From positions 62,001 through 126,000 of the forward strand of contig NZ_JIAG01000009.1 in the NCBI RefSeq assembly GCF_000688395.1: a stretch of 64,000 nucleotides of DNA. Reading direction: 5' to 3'. The stretch comes from Haematomicrobium sanguinis DSM 21259. GTDB taxonomy: Bacteria; Actinomycetota; Actinomycetes; Actinomycetales; Micrococcaceae. How positions within the stretch are numbered: the first letter of the stretch is position 1; each line of letters starts with the position of its first letter. Positions 1 to 8,903 of this stretch are shown here, in pieces. The translations under genes and the position numbers were made by a program. The notes under the pieces were generated by a model that was not told the DNA's origin, did no database searches, and worked only from the letters and a program-made list of their open reading frames with translations.

Positions 1-245
1 GTTTCCAAGGGGTGGTAGCGCGGCCGCGCGAGGTTGAGGTCAGCTTCGACACCCCCAGTGGCCAGGCCATGACCGCCACCTACACCGGCTGGCAGGCACG
101 CATCATGCAACACGAATGCGATCACCTCGACGGCACCGTGTACGTGGACAAAATGCGCACCCGCTCGCTCACCACGAGCGAAGAATACGCCGCCCGCTGG
201 GCCCAGCCCACCATCGACGACGCCGCCCGCGCACTGCGCTTCTGA
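1..245 (+). CDS. def: Peptide deformylase, C-terminal part (cut by window start)
   Basis: The reading frame is open from the first bases and ends with TGA at 243-245, so the gene begins upstream of the window. The visible part begins with FQGVVARPREVEVSF, which resembles the stretch after the EGCLS motif of peptide deformylases. It then has the metal-binding helix motif HECDHLDG, with HExxH-type ligands and the catalytic glutamate represented by HECDH. The enzyme removes the formyl group from the N-terminal methionine of new proteins in the cytoplasm and uses Fe2+ or Zn2+. A GTG at 12 is in frame but lies inside the conserved domain and is not the start. It converges with the S9 peptidase gene. 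Confidence 0.9.
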   Translation, partial: FQGVVARPREVEVSFDTPSGQAMTATYTGWQARIMQHECDHLDGTVYVDKMRTRSLTTSEEYAARWAQPTIDDAARALRF

Positions 246-317
246 CGTTTCGCATCCCCGTACCGCGTTTTCAGAGCCGCGTACGCGTCAATTTTTGCGG
301 TACCGGGATGCGAAACG
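246..317. terminator. Long inverted repeat between convergent def and S9 peptidase
   Basis: Arms 246-266 and 297-317 are 21 bp long and match at 20 of 21 positions, with a 30-base loop. The repeat starts right after the def stop codon and lies between two convergent genes, which suits a bidirectional terminator. There is no clear U-tract directly after either arm. Confidence 0.7.
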
Positions 318-349
318 CGGGTGGGATGAACGACGGCGATGCCTCCTTT

Positions 350-2422
350 TTAGCCCACCGGCAAGTACCGCGCGAACCAGTCGAGAACGATCTCAAAGCG
401 TCGCCGCCGATGCCACGGGGTGCCCGAGCGGGTCAGCTCGTGGTTTTCGCCCGGGAACACCACCAACTCGGTCGCTACCCCGGCTCGCTTGAGCTTCGTG
501 TAGTACCGCTGGCCCTGCTCCAAGGGGCAGCGTAGGTCGTCTTCGGAGTGGATCACCATGGTGGGTGTGCTCACCTTGTCGGCATGTTCCATGGGGCTTT
601 GCCGCGCGATGTCGGTGTCCGCTACGCCCACGTATTCGTCCCCGAAGAACCAGCCGATGTCCGAGGTCCCTTGAAAGCTGTGCGGTTCCAAGAACCCGCG
701 CTCGACAATGGCTGCCGCGAATCGGTCGGTTTTACTCAGGATCCACGCGGTGAGGTAGCCGCCATAAGAGCCGCCCATGATCCCGACCCGAGTGTCGTCA
801 AGGTTCGGCAAGCTCAGGGTGTGGTCAAGAAACGCGAGCACATCATCCTGGTCCACGGTTCCAAACCCGTCCTTGATGGCGAGCCCGTGATCACGGCCGT
901 AGCTGGCCGAACCGCGCGGGTTGCACATGACCACGGCATAGCCAGCCTCGGCGTACACCTGTGCTTCATCAAAGTAGTTGGCGTCATAGGCATGGAACGG
1001 TCCGCCATGGATATTGAGGAGCACCGGGTGCGGCCCCTCCCCCTTCGGGGCCAGAACCCAACCGTGAATGGGGTAGCCGTCCGCGCTACGTGCCTCGAGA
1101 GTAAGCGGCGTGATCACGGTGCTTTCGTTGCGCAGGCGGCCGGAATAATCGGTGAGCGCACGCACGGCGCGAGGGTTCGTGTCCCTGGTCGATAGGATCC
1201 CAATGTCGCCGTGGGTGTGCCCGCTCCGATAGGTCAGGGCAATGCGGTCCGGATCGATGAACGCGGCGCCCTCCACGCTGATATCTGGTTCGCTCAGTTT
1301 CTCGATGCTAAAGGAAGTGCTCCCGGAAGAGTCGGGCCGGGCGCGGTAAAGGATGTGCTGGCCGCGTTCCCAAAGCGTGAAGAGCAGCCCGCCGTCGCTG
1401 GATTCATCCAGAATCGCCGCCACGTAATCCAGATCGGGGTCGGTCAGCCGCACAGGGGCGCCTCCGCCGACCGGTTGTGCCATCAAGACGGGTTGCCGCG
1501 CCACGAAATCGGTTCCCGATTCCCCCAGGCTCTGCGCGAGATAGAAAAGAGTCGTGCCATCCGCGCTGGGCCACGGAGTACCTGTCGATTCCACCGGCCC
1601 CTGGCGGTTGGTCACCGGGTGCACGTCATCCCCCGAAAGCGGAACGAAAACGATGGTCGCCTCCAGGGTGGAGTCCCAATCGTCGGCGACGGTGGTCACC
1701 AGGTACACGCCGCTACTATCGGCGCTGAACCGCGGCGAACTCTGCGACCGACCGGTGGGGTGAATGCGCCGTGGCCGGGGCACATCGGCCGGGTGTTCGT
1801 GCGCCTCTTCGCGCTCGCGAGCCGACTGCGCCTTTTTGGCCCGGCCGGTGAGCTCGGCCCGGGGCTCTAAACCTTCGGGCGAGACGTCGACAACAAAAAC
1901 CTGCCCGGGGCGGTCAAGTGCGTAGCCGAGTCCGTTCTCCTGGTATTTGTTGGCCGTAATCACGCGCGGGTCCTCGTGCCTCGAATCCACGCCCTCGGTC
2001 TCCCCGTAGCGACCGTCTTCCGGTTCGCGACTGACAAAGGCTAACTGAGCGGAATCCGGTGAAAAAGCGAACTCGGACACGCCCAACTGGCGATCGGTCA
2101 CCTGCCAGGGTTCACCACCATTCACCGGGGCAATAAATATTTGCGGCTTGCCATCCACCAACCGGGTGAAGGCAAGCATTGACCCATCGGGTGAAAACAC
2201 CGGGTGGCGATCGCTTTCCTGCCGGGTCCACCGGCGCGGCGCACTCGGCTGATCCGGGACTTCCGGTTCGGTGGCCGTCACGGTGTACACAAATCCGCGA
2301 TACCCGTCGGTGTCAAAGGATGGTGTCGAGGTGGCAAAGGCGATGGTGTCGGTTCCGGGGAGAACACTGGGGGCGGTCAAGGCCGTCAGGAGTTCCAATT
2401 GGTCTGGGCGCATGAGAACCAT
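350..2422 (-). CDS. S9 family serine peptidase (dipeptidyl/acylaminoacyl peptidase type)
   Basis: A 690-residue protein with an N-terminal beta-propeller region containing WD40-like/TolB-like segments (for example FSPDGSMLAFTR and FSPDSAQLAFVS). The C-terminal part is an alpha/beta hydrolase domain of the prolyl oligopeptidase family. The nucleophile motif GGSYGG puts the serine near residue 552; Asp is in HSEDDLRCP (about 629) and His in PGENHE (about 661), so the triad is complete. Such enzymes cleave short peptides or acylated N-termini. No signal peptide is seen, so it is probably cytoplasmic. The start is ATG 2422; an in-frame ATG at 2413 is an alternative, and neither has a clear ribosome-binding site. 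It is divergent from the RlmA-like gene, with 44 bases between them. Confidence 0.9.
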   Translation of the reverse strand: MVLMRPDQLELLTALTAPSVLPGTDTIAFATSTPSFDTDGYRGFVYTVTATEPEVPDQPSAPRRWTRQESDRHPVFSPDGSMLAFTRLVDGKPQIFIAPVNGGEPWQVTDRQLGVSEFAFSPDSAQLAFVSREPEDGRYGETEGVDSRHEDPRVITANKYQENGLGYALDRPGQVFVVDVSPEGLEPRAELTGRAKKAQSAREREEAHEHPADVPRPRRIHPTGRSQSSPRFSADSSGVYLVTTVADDWDSTLEATIVFVPLSGDDVHPVTNRQGPVESTGTPWPSADGTTLFYLAQSLGESGTDFVARQPVLMAQPVGGGAPVRLTDPDLDYVAAILDESSDGGLLFTLWERGQHILYRARPDSSGSTSFSIEKLSEPDISVEGAAFIDPDRIALTYRSGHTHGDIGILSTRDTNPRAVRALTDYSGRLRNESTVITPLTLEARSADGYPIHGWVLAPKGEGPHPVLLNIHGGPFHAYDANYFDEAQVYAEAGYAVVMCNPRGSASYGRDHGLAIKDGFGTVDQDDVLAFLDHTLSLPNLDDTRVGIMGGSYGGYLTAWILSKTDRFAAAIVERGFLEPHSFQGTSDIGWFFGDEYVGVADTDIARQSPMEHADKVSTPTMVIHSEDDLRCPLEQGQRYYTKLKRAGVATELVVFPGENHELTRSGTPWHRRRRFEIVLDWFARYLPVG

Positions 2423-2453
2423 TCAAGCACCCAGACCCGGTAGCGGGAACACC

Positions 2454-2459
2454 TAAACT
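2454..2459 (+). promoter_or_regulatory. -10 box TAAACT for leaderless RlmA-like gene
   Basis: TAAACT ends 7 bases before the ATG at 2467 and no Shine-Dalgarno sequence is present, which fits a leaderless transcript. Confidence 0.5.
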
Positions 2460-2466
2460 ATTCAGC

Positions 2467-3390
2467 ATGCCCTCCCTGACCCACCTCACGTGCCCGCACT
2501 GCGGTGCACCGCTTGGCATCGACTTTCCCGCCCGGAGCGCCGACTGCTCGAACGGACACCATTTCGATCTCGCGAAGCAGGGATACCTGAATCTCATGGT
2601 GGGTGCTGCCACGAAACTGCAATCCGATACTGCGGCGATGCTCAGTCATCGGGACGCCTTCCTCGCCCGCGGCCACTACGAGCCGTTCCTCGAGCACGCA
2701 GCCCGGTTCATCCGCACCCGGCTTGCCGCGGGAGCCGATGGTGGCACCGCGGCGGAGCGCGCCGGTGGCGATTCTCGGGCATCGGGCGGCACCACTCTGG
2801 AGATCGTGGATCTCGGGGCCGGCACCGGCTACTACCTCGATGGCATCGCGCAGCGCCTGGTCCCGGACTACGCGGTGAACGGTACCGGGCTCGACCTCTC
2901 GGTTCCCGCGCTCAAGCGATTCCGCGCCCGCCGCCCGGCCGATACCGCCATTGTGTGGGACCTGTGGCGGCCACTCCCTTTTAGGGATCGCTCTTTTGCC
3001 GTGGCGCTCAGCGTCTTTGCGCCGCGAAACCTGGCTGAGACCGCTCGCATTCTTCATGAGGACGGCCTCTTGATCATCGGGATCCCCGGCGAAAATCACT
3101 TGCGCGAACTCCGTGAGAACGGGCTTGCCCTCGACCTCGCACATGACAAGATCGCAAAACTGCGCACCGATCTGGATGCCGCGGGGTTCAACGTGCTTCT
3201 CGAGGAGAGCATTACGGGAGCGATGGAGCTGGACCGCGCGGCCCTCGTCGACCTCATACAAATGGGGCCGATGGCCTTTCACCGCACACTCGAACACACC
3301 CGTGAACAGGTGCACACGGTCTTTGCCCCGGTGACCGAAGTCCACCTGGACGTGAGGCTGATAGGTGCGCAACGCCGTCGTACCTCATAG
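2467..3390 (+). CDS. RlmA-type 23S rRNA (guanine-N1) methyltransferase
   Basis: 307 residues. The N-terminus carries a zinc ribbon with Cys9, Cys12, Cys27 and His31, followed by FDLAKQGYLNLMVG, the signature of RlmA proteins that methylate N1 of G745 or G748 in 23S rRNA. The Rossmann methyltransferase domain has an SAM-binding motif I, DLGAGTGYYLDG, at about residue 117-128. Actinobacterial members include macrolide- and tylosin-resistance enzymes of the RlmA(II)/TlrB type, but the sequence alone does not separate G745 from G748 specificity. A glycine- and alanine-rich insertion (about residues 88-105) precedes motif I. Transcription is probably leaderless. Confidence 0.85.
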   Translation: MPSLTHLTCPHCGAPLGIDFPARSADCSNGHHFDLAKQGYLNLMVGAATKLQSDTAAMLSHRDAFLARGHYEPFLEHAARFIRTRLAAGADGGTAAERAGGDSRASGGTTLEIVDLGAGTGYYLDGIAQRLVPDYAVNGTGLDLSVPALKRFRARRPADTAIVWDLWRPLPFRDRSFAVALSVFAPRNLAETARILHEDGLLIIGIPGENHLRELRENGLALDLAHDKIAKLRTDLDAAGFNVLLEESITGAMELDRAALVDLIQMGPMAFHRTLEHTREQVHTVFAPVTEVHLDVRLIGAQRRRTS

Positions 3391-3523
3391 CAAGCCAGCC
3401 GAGAGCTGAGGCGCGCAAGTAATGAAACTGTTGCCGAAATTCACCCCACCGGCGCCGCGAAAACGGATAGATTGAAAGAACGACGAAAATTGCGCGGCAC
3501 GGCCGCGATTGCGGAGGATGAGA

Positions 3524-3997
3524 ATGCTCGATTGGCTTGTACAAAACGGATGGGCGCTGTGGCTGGTGCTGGTCCTTGTTCTGGCGGGCGTCGAAATGCT
3601 CACGCTCGATCTGATTTTCATCATGATGTCCGTGGGCGCGCTGTCCGGTCTCATCGTGTCCTTGTTTGGTGTGCCCTTCCCACTGCAATTTGTGGTCGCT
3701 GCGGTGGTCTCGCTCGTGATGATTTTTGTGGTGCGCCCCATTGCGCTGCGGCAAATGCACAAAAATGACCCGGAGCTGCGTACCAACGCCGACCGGCTCA
3801 TTGGCGAGAGCGCGCTCACGATCGAACCGGTCGATTCGGTGACCGGGACGGTGAAGATCGAGGGCGATACCTGGAGCGCGCGCAGCGAAGACGGGACCGC
3901 AATTAGCGTGGGCGAAAAGGTGCTCGTGACCCGCATTGACGGGGCCATCGCGATTGTGTCGACGCGTCCGGCGACCACCACCGAATTTGGCAAATAG
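3524..3997 (+). CDS. NfeD-like membrane protein
   Basis: 157 residues from ATG 3524, chosen because GGAGG at 3513-3517 is 6 bases upstream; an in-frame TTG at 3509 and ATG at 3518 precede it. The N-terminal half has hydrophobic segments (ALWLVLVLVLAGVEML and LQFVVAAVVSLVMIFVV). The C-terminal half is a small soluble beta-rich domain (GESALTIEPVDSVTGTVKIEGDTW) of the NfeD/OB-fold type. NfeD proteins sit beside and are thought to act with SPFH/stomatin-like proteins in membrane microdomains, and the next gene is such a protein, 32 bases downstream. This pairing supports the call. Confidence 0.85.
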   Translation: MLDWLVQNGWALWLVLVLVLAGVEMLTLDLIFIMMSVGALSGLIVSLFGVPFPLQFVVAAVVSLVMIFVVRPIALRQMHKNDPELRTNADRLIGESALTIEPVDSVTGTVKIEGDTWSARSEDGTAISVGEKVLVTRIDGAIAIVSTRPATTTEFGK

Positions 3998-4029
3998 CAA
4001 CTGAGAATCACACCTAACAAAGGGGAACC

Positions 4030-5013
4030 ATGCCAGTAGGCCAAGCGATTTTATGGATACTTTTGATTGTCATAGTGCTCTTCGTGGTCATTGTGCTGGT
4101 CCGGGCGATCCGGATTGTGCCGCAGGCGCGGGCGGGCGTGGTGGAGCGCTTGGGCAAGTATCAGCGCACGCTGACTCCTGGGCTCAACATTTTGATTCCT
4201 TTCGTGGACCGGTTGTTGCCGCTGTTGGATTTGCGCGAGCAGGTTGTCTCCTTCCCGCCGCAGCCGGTGATTACTGAGGATAACCTCGTGGTGTCCATCG
4301 ACACCGTCGTGTACTTTCAGGTGACCGACCCGCGGGCGGCAACCTATGAGATTGCGAACTACATTCAGGCTGTGGAGCAGCTGACCACCACCACGCTGCG
4401 TAACGTGGTCGGCGGTTTGAACTTGGAAGAGGCGCTGACCTCGCGCGATCAGATTAACGGTCAGTTGCGTGGCGTGCTGGATGAGGCCACGAGCAAATGG
4501 GGCATTCGCGTGTCCCGCGTGGAGCTCAAGGCGATCGATCCGCCACTGTCGATCCAGGATTCGATGGAGAAGCAGATGCGTGCCGAGCGTGACCGCCGCG
4601 CCGCGATTCTGACCGCTGAAGGTACCAAGCAGTCGCAGATTCTGACCGCCGAGGGTGAACGGCAGTCCGCGATCTTGAAGGCTGAGGGTGACGCGAAGGC
4701 CGCGATTCTGCGCGCCGATGGTGAAGCGCAGGCGATCGGCAAGGTCTTTGACGCGATTCATCAGGGGAATCCGGATCAGAAGCTGTTGGCGTACCAGTAC
4801 CTGCAGACCCTGCCGAAACTGGCCGAGGGCACATCGAACAAGTTGTGGATCATCCCCAGCGAGGTCGGCGAGGCGCTCAAGGGCATCGGCAGCGCGCTGG
4901 GCGACGTCAAGGAAACCGCCAGCGCGTCCGGACTGTTTGGTACGGGTGCCGGGGCGTCCGGTGCGCCCGGCGGATCGAGTGCCTCCGGAGCGCCCGGGGA
5001 CACAACCCCGTAA
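4030..5013 (+). CDS. SPFH/Band 7 (stomatin-like, QmcA-type) membrane protein
   Basis: 327 residues. One N-terminal membrane segment (ILWILLIVIVLFVVIVLV) is followed by a Band 7/SPFH domain that starts with IRIVPQARAGVVERLGKYQ. A charged helical region follows, made of four 11-residue repeats of the ILTAEG type. The tail is rich in Gly, Ser, Pro and Ala. These proteins oligomerise into membrane scaffolds and influence membrane proteases and fluidity. The ribosome site AAAGGGG precedes ATG 4030. It probably forms an operon with the upstream NfeD-like gene. Confidence 0.88.
   Translation: MPVGQAILWILLIVIVLFVVIVLVRAIRIVPQARAGVVERLGKYQRTLTPGLNILIPFVDRLLPLLDLREQVVSFPPQPVITEDNLVVSIDTVVYFQVTDPRAATYEIANYIQAVEQLTTTTLRNVVGGLNLEEALTSRDQINGQLRGVLDEATSKWGIRVSRVELKAIDPPLSIQDSMEKQMRAERDRRAAILTAEGTKQSQILTAEGERQSAILKAEGDAKAAILRADGEAQAIGKVFDAIHQGNPDQKLLAYQYLQTLPKLAEGTSNKLWIIPSEVGEALKGIGSALGDVKETASASGLFGTGAGASGAPGGSSASGAPGDTTP
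4606..4737 (+). repeat. Four 33-bp in-frame repeats in the SPFH gene
   Basis: Units at 4606-4638, 4639-4671, 4672-4704 and 4705-4737 encode 11-residue units beginning ILTAEG, ILTAEG, ILKAEG and ILRADG. This is the coiled helical region typical of SPFH proteins and is not a mobile element. Confidence 0.85.
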
Positions 5014-5022
5014 CTCTTTATA

Positions 5023-5103
5023 GAGCAAACCTGTACCCCGCTCCCCCGGCATACCGCGGACTCCCACGTCCCGGCGCCGGAGGGGTGGGGTACAGTTTTG
5101 CTC
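5023..5103. terminator. Long inverted repeat between SPFH and ABC exporter genes
   Basis: Arms 5023-5050 and 5076-5103, 28 bp each, match except for about 4 positions and enclose a 25-base loop. It begins 9 bases after the SPFH stop and ends shortly before the ABC gene on the same strand, so it may terminate the first transcript or attenuate the second. Confidence 0.6.
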
Positions 5104-5140
5104 GGGGCCGCATGAGTGTGGCGAGACAAGGATGGTGTCG

Positions 5141-6979
5141 ATGAGTGGGATGCCGATGGGTGGCGGCGGGCGTCTGCTCCGCGCTCCGGAGACCGGCGAA
5201 CGGCCCCAGATCCGCCATTTGGGTCGCCGCATTTTGCGGCTTTTGCGGCCCTACCGCGGCAAACTGATTCTCACCTCCGTGCTGGTGGTGGTCACGGCGG
5301 CGCTGGTTGTCGCGGTGCCGTTGTTGACCCAGCAGCTCTTTGATCGCGGCTTATTCCCGCCCAGCGGCGGAGTTCAGATGGACATCGTGTGGGAACTGGT
5401 GGGTTTGATGTTGCTGGTGTCCATCGTGTGGGTGGCCCTTGGGATTTGGCGCACGTACATCACCACTACGGTGGGCAACAATGTGGTTGCGAACATCCGT
5501 ACCGAACTGTTTGGCCGCCTGCAGGCCATGGACCTGGCGTTCTACACCCGTACCAAGACGGGGGTTATTCAGTCCCGTCTTGCCAATGACGTCGGCGGGG
5601 TGTCGGGTGTGCTCACCAGCACCATTCCGGCGATCATCTCCAATGTGGTCACCGTCGCCTCAGCTCTCACCGGCATGATCATTCTGTCCTGGCAACTGAC
5701 CATTGTTGCGCTCTTCCTGATGCCGCTATTAGTGATTCTGCAAGTGCGCATCGGCCGGATCCGGCAGGAAATTGCCCGCCAGACCCAGGAGTCACTCTCG
5801 GAAATGACCGCGGTCACTCAGGAAGCGCTCGGTGTCTCCGGGATTGTGCTCGCCAAGGTGTTCAACCAAGAACACGCAGAGACCGAGCGTTACGCTGCCG
5901 AGAATCGGCGGCAGGTCCGCCTGCAGATCAAGCAGCAAATGACCGGCCAGCGCTTCTTCGGCGCCGTGCAACTGGTCATGAACGCCACCCCCGCGATCGT
6001 GTACCTGTGCGCGGGCCTTCTCATTACCCAAGATTGGGTTATCACCGCCGGAACCATCGTGGCGTTCACAACGTTGCAGGCCCGCGTGAGCGGTCCGCTC
6101 CTCTCGCTCATGCGCGTGTCGCTGGACGTGCAGACCAGCCAGGCGTTGTTCGCGCGCATCTTCGAGTACATGGACCTGACGCCGGCAATACAGGATCGCC
6201 CGGGCGCCAGGGTGCTCAACCCGGGAACGGTCCGCGGCGAGGTCGCCCTAGAGGACGTCACCTTCCGCTACCCCGACGCCGAAGGCACCGACACCCCTCC
6301 GGCACTCCAAGACGTCAGCCTCACCATTAAACCGGGCGAGTTTGCGGCCTTCGTGGGACCAAGTGGTGCCGGGAAAACCTCGCTCGCCTACTTGGTGCCC
6401 CGCCTCTACGAGGTCACCGGCGGCCGCGTAAAAGTAGACGGCCAGGACATCCGCGACCTCACCATGGATTCGTTGCGCGCGGCGATCGGGATGGTCACCC
6501 AAGAGACCTATCTCTTTCATGCCACGATCGCCGAAAACCTGCGCTACGCCAAACCGGATGCCACCGCCCAAGAGCTTGAGGACGCGGCGCGCATCGCCAA
6601 TATCCACGAGCGCATCGCCGAGTTCCCTGACGGCTATGACACGATCGTCGGCGAACGCGGATTCCGGCTCTCCGGCGGCGAAAAACAGCGCCTTGCCATC
6701 GCACGCGTCGTGTTGAAAAACCCGGCAATCCTCATCCTGGACGAGGCCACCAGCGCGTTGGACACCGTCAGCGAACGCGTGGTGCAGGAAGCGTTGGAGA
6801 ACGTCATGGCTGGCCGCACCACCATCGCGATTGCGCACCGGCTCTCCACCATCACCGGCGCCGACCGGATTTTCGTGTTCCAACGCGGGCACATGATCGA
6901 ATCCGGCACCCACCTGGAACTGCTCGCTGCCGGCGGTTTATACGCCGGACTTTACGGCGAGTCAAGCGAACCACTATAG
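5141..6979 (+). CDS. ABC exporter, fused permease and ATPase
   Basis: About 612 residues. The N-terminal half holds six expected membrane helices (ABC type-1 exporter fold). The C-terminal half is the nucleotide-binding domain with Walker A GPSGAGKT (about residue 405), signature LSGGEKQ (about 509), Walker B LILDEATSALD and the switch histidine in AIAHRLST. It resembles homodimeric or heterodimeric lipid/multidrug exporters of the Sav1866/BmrA type; the substrate cannot be told. The start at ATG 5141 is preferred because AAGGA at 5128-5132 lies 8 bases upstream; an ATG at 5132 overlaps that site. No partner half-transporter is adjacent, so a homodimer is likely. Confidence 0.9.
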   Translation: MSGMPMGGGGRLLRAPETGERPQIRHLGRRILRLLRPYRGKLILTSVLVVVTAALVVAVPLLTQQLFDRGLFPPSGGVQMDIVWELVGLMLLVSIVWVALGIWRTYITTTVGNNVVANIRTELFGRLQAMDLAFYTRTKTGVIQSRLANDVGGVSGVLTSTIPAIISNVVTVASALTGMIILSWQLTIVALFLMPLLVILQVRIGRIRQEIARQTQESLSEMTAVTQEALGVSGIVLAKVFNQEHAETERYAAENRRQVRLQIKQQMTGQRFFGAVQLVMNATPAIVYLCAGLLITQDWVITAGTIVAFTTLQARVSGPLLSLMRVSLDVQTSQALFARIFEYMDLTPAIQDRPGARVLNPGTVRGEVALEDVTFRYPDAEGTDTPPALQDVSLTIKPGEFAAFVGPSGAGKTSLAYLVPRLYEVTGGRVKVDGQDIRDLTMDSLRAAIGMVTQETYLFHATIAENLRYAKPDATAQELEDAARIANIHERIAEFPDGYDTIVGERGFRLSGGEKQRLAIARVVLKNPAILILDEATSALDTVSERVVQEALENVMAGRTTIAIAHRLSTITGADRIFVFQRGHMIESGTHLELLAAGGLYAGLYGESSEPL

Positions 6980-7060
6980 TTTAATGTTTGGGTGCCGGAA
7001 CAACGAACCGTCTCACATCGTTGTTAATAACGTCTCTGGCCCACAACTCGAGGAGTACAC

Positions 7061-7408
7061 ATGAGCGATCGCAGCCTCCGCGGCATGCGCCTTGGCGCGC
7101 AAAGTATGGAAACCGAATCCGGAGTGGAGCCAGCTCCTCGTCAGCGGATCGAATACCGTTGCGAAGACGGCGAACAGGTCTTTGTGACCTTCGCCGCCGA
7201 AGCCGAAATTCCCGCGACCTGGGTCTCCAAGTCCGGTAAGGAAGCCGTGCTGGTCAACGGCGAGAAGCCCGAAGACAGCAACGAAAAGCCGGTCCGCACC
7301 CACTGGGACATGCTGCTCGAGCGTCGCAGCGTCGAGGAATTGGAGCAGATCCTCGAGGATCGCCTCAACATCCTGCGCGCCCGCCGCGGCGAACGCCAGT
7401 CGGCCTAG
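7061..7408 (+). CDS. rbpA: RNA polymerase-binding protein RbpA
   Basis: 115 residues, starting with SDRSLRGMRLGAQSMETE, the conserved N-terminal tail of RbpA. A core beta-barrel follows (YRCEDGEQVFVTFAAEAEIP), then the basic linker and the sigma-interaction helix near the C-terminus (RTHWDMLLERRSVEELEQIL). RbpA binds the primary sigma factor and core polymerase, stabilises open complexes and is confined to actinobacteria. The core lacks the cysteine pairs seen in some family members. ATG 7061 has the strong ribosome site GAGGAG. It converges with ppm1, the same arrangement as in mycobacteria. Confidence 0.95.
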   Translation: MSDRSLRGMRLGAQSMETESGVEPAPRQRIEYRCEDGEQVFVTFAAEAEIPATWVSKSGKEAVLVNGEKPEDSNEKPVRTHWDMLLERRSVEELEQILEDRLNILRARRGERQSA

Positions 7409-7422
7409 TTTTCTCAATCAAG

Positions 7423-7462
7423 AAGGCCCCGCATCACCATTGGTGGTGCGGGGCTTGTTCTT
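7423..7462 (+). terminator. Rho-independent terminator of rbpA
   Basis: A GC-rich stem pairs 7426-7438 with 7442-7454 (one G-T pair) around a 3-base loop. It is flanked by AAG and CTT that extend the pairing and is followed by a T-rich stretch (7456-7463). It lies 15 bases after the rbpA stop. Confidence 0.85.
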
Positions 7463-7555
7463 TACGTACGACGGCGTTGCGCGCCTTGCGGGGTCGGCGC
7501 ACCTCTACTTTGTGGCTGGTAGAGCGAGTTTCCGGGTCCGGTCTTCTGTGCCGGC

Positions 7556-7578
7556 AGACCCATAACGTTTATGGGTCT
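7556..7578. terminator. Perfect 10-bp hairpin downstream of ppm1
   Basis: Arms 7556-7565 and 7569-7578 are perfectly complementary with a 3-base loop. It sits 33 bases beyond the ppm1 stop in the convergent rbpA/ppm1 gap, so it may terminate ppm1. There is no U-tract on the ppm1 strand. Confidence 0.5.
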
Positions 7579-7610
7579 ATCTTGGCGCCGCGAAAGTCAC
7601 CGCGGTGCAC

Positions 7611-8336
7611 TCATTTGCCGGCGAGCTTCTTCCACCGCGAAGCCAGGCCCCACTTGGTGACGTTCCACATGGCCTCGACCACAATGTTTCCGCTCATCTT
7701 GGAGGCACCGAGTTCACGCTCAACAAAACTAATGGGCACCTCCACGATCGTGAAGCCAAGCTGCGCCACCCGGAAGGTCATGTCCACCTGGAACCCGTAA
7801 CCCTTGGATTCGATGGCATCGAAGTCGATTGCTTCCAGGGTGCGCCGGTTGAAGGCGCGGAAGCCGGCGGTGATGTCCCGAACCTTGAGGCCGAGCATGA
7901 GCCGCGAGTAGGTGCTGCCGCACACCGAGATGACCTTGCGGTACCACGGCCAATTGACCACCTCGCCGCCGGGCACCCACCGTGACCCAATGGCGAGGTC
8001 GGCTCCGCTCGCGACCGCGTCGATCAATCCTTGAAGTTGCTCCGGGCGGTGCGATCCGTCGGCGTCGAGTTCAATGATGACGTCGTAATCGCGGGCCAGC
8101 GCCCAGCGGAATCCGGCAATGTACGCGGCCCCGAGTCCCTCTTTGCCGGTGCGGTGCAGTACGTGCACTTGGGAGTCTTTAGCCGCCTGCTCGTTGGCCC
8201 ACTCCCCGGTCCCGTCCGGTGAGTTGTCATCCACGATCAACACGTCGCTGTCCGGTACCGCAGCGCGCAACCGTCCAAAGGTGACCGGGAGTGCCTCAAT
8301 CTCGTTGTAGGTCGGGATGATGGTCACAACGCGCAC
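7611..8336 (-). CDS. ppm1: Polyprenol-phosphate mannosyltransferase (DPM1-like)
   Basis: 241 residues from GTG 8336 (RVVTIIPTYNE), preferred over the longer frame to 8414 because AAGGA lies about 8 bases upstream and the family begins at this point. It is a GT2 family glycosyltransferase with VDDNSPDGTGE near the N-terminus and the metal-binding ELDADGSHRP motif. It has a GSRWVPGGEV region and ends KLAGK without membrane helices. It transfers mannose from GDP-mannose to polyprenol phosphate at the inner face of the membrane for lipoglycans and protein mannosylation. In mycobacteria the fused or adjacent partner is Lnt; no Lnt gene is visible here. Confidence 0.88.
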   Translation of the reverse strand: MRVVTIIPTYNEIEALPVTFGRLRAAVPDSDVLIVDDNSPDGTGEWANEQAAKDSQVHVLHRTGKEGLGAAYIAGFRWALARDYDVIIELDADGSHRPEQLQGLIDAVASGADLAIGSRWVPGGEVVNWPWYRKVISVCGSTYSRLMLGLKVRDITAGFRAFNRRTLEAIDFDAIESKGYGFQVDMTFRVAQLGFTIVEVPISFVERELGASKMSGNIVVEAMWNVTKWGLASRWKKLAGK

Positions 8337-8903
8337 AGGCGGAATCCTTCGTAAAAGCGAACAGGGGACGGGCCGCTCGGCAGGGGTTGCCAAGACACGA
8401 AAAGGGTGCGGCAACAGGCGAGCGAAATTCCAGTATAAATGAGGCGGCGCGCAACCCGGAATTTGCGCACTCGAAATCCACTGTGCAGATAATGCACGGT
8501 TTAACGGCGTGTCGCGCGCGTGTCTTGCACAGTCGATAGCGAGTGGGGCGGGAATGGGCAGGGGCGGGAGGGGAAAAGAAAATGGGTAGGCCCATACGCC
8601 TTCGGGCCAAAACCAGGGCGCTGTTCCTGCTCTAGTTTTGTTTTCTACTGACGTATGGGCCTACCCGTATAGGTCACCGCGCACAGGAAAACAGACACAG
8701 AAAACCCAGCGGATAACCGCCAGCATTCTTCTCTGCGTGCTCTCGATTGTTGCGGCCGGATTCCAGCACAGCGGAACCCGTAGAACTTCGATTCTGGTAT
8801 GTCCTAGGCTCGGTGTCAACACGGCCCTGACTTGCGGTTTTGTGAGTTTGCCCTAGTCACACCGGGTGCCGCCGGGATCACCGGGCACAGAAATCTTTGA
8901 ACG
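8337..8903. other. Long intergenic region between ppm1 and the amidohydrolase gene
   Basis: 567 bases without a convincing gene. It holds the ppm1 promoter side, a G-rich stretch around 8544-8580 and a perfect inverted repeat at 8584-8666. A frame from TTG 8638 to 8856 on the plus strand could encode 72 residues with one hydrophobic stretch. It starts inside the inverted repeat, has no ribosome site and is not accepted. Confidence 0.5.
8584..8666. repeat. Perfect 15-bp inverted repeat with 53-base loop
   Basis: Arms 8584-8598 and 8652-8666 are exactly complementary. It lies about 240 bases beyond the amidohydrolase stop and 250 bases upstream of the ppm1 start, both on the minus strand. It may be a distal terminator of the amidohydrolase gene or a structured element. 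Confidence 0.6.

Noticed and set aside
4606..4737. 33-bp repeats as a possible CRISPR or mobile repeat
   Set aside because: They are in frame and encode the normal 11-residue helical repeats of an SPFH protein, without spacers.
8638..8856. 72-codon plus-strand frame with one hydrophobic stretch
   Set aside because: It begins at TTG inside an inverted repeat, without a ribosome site, and its codon use is unlike the neighbours.
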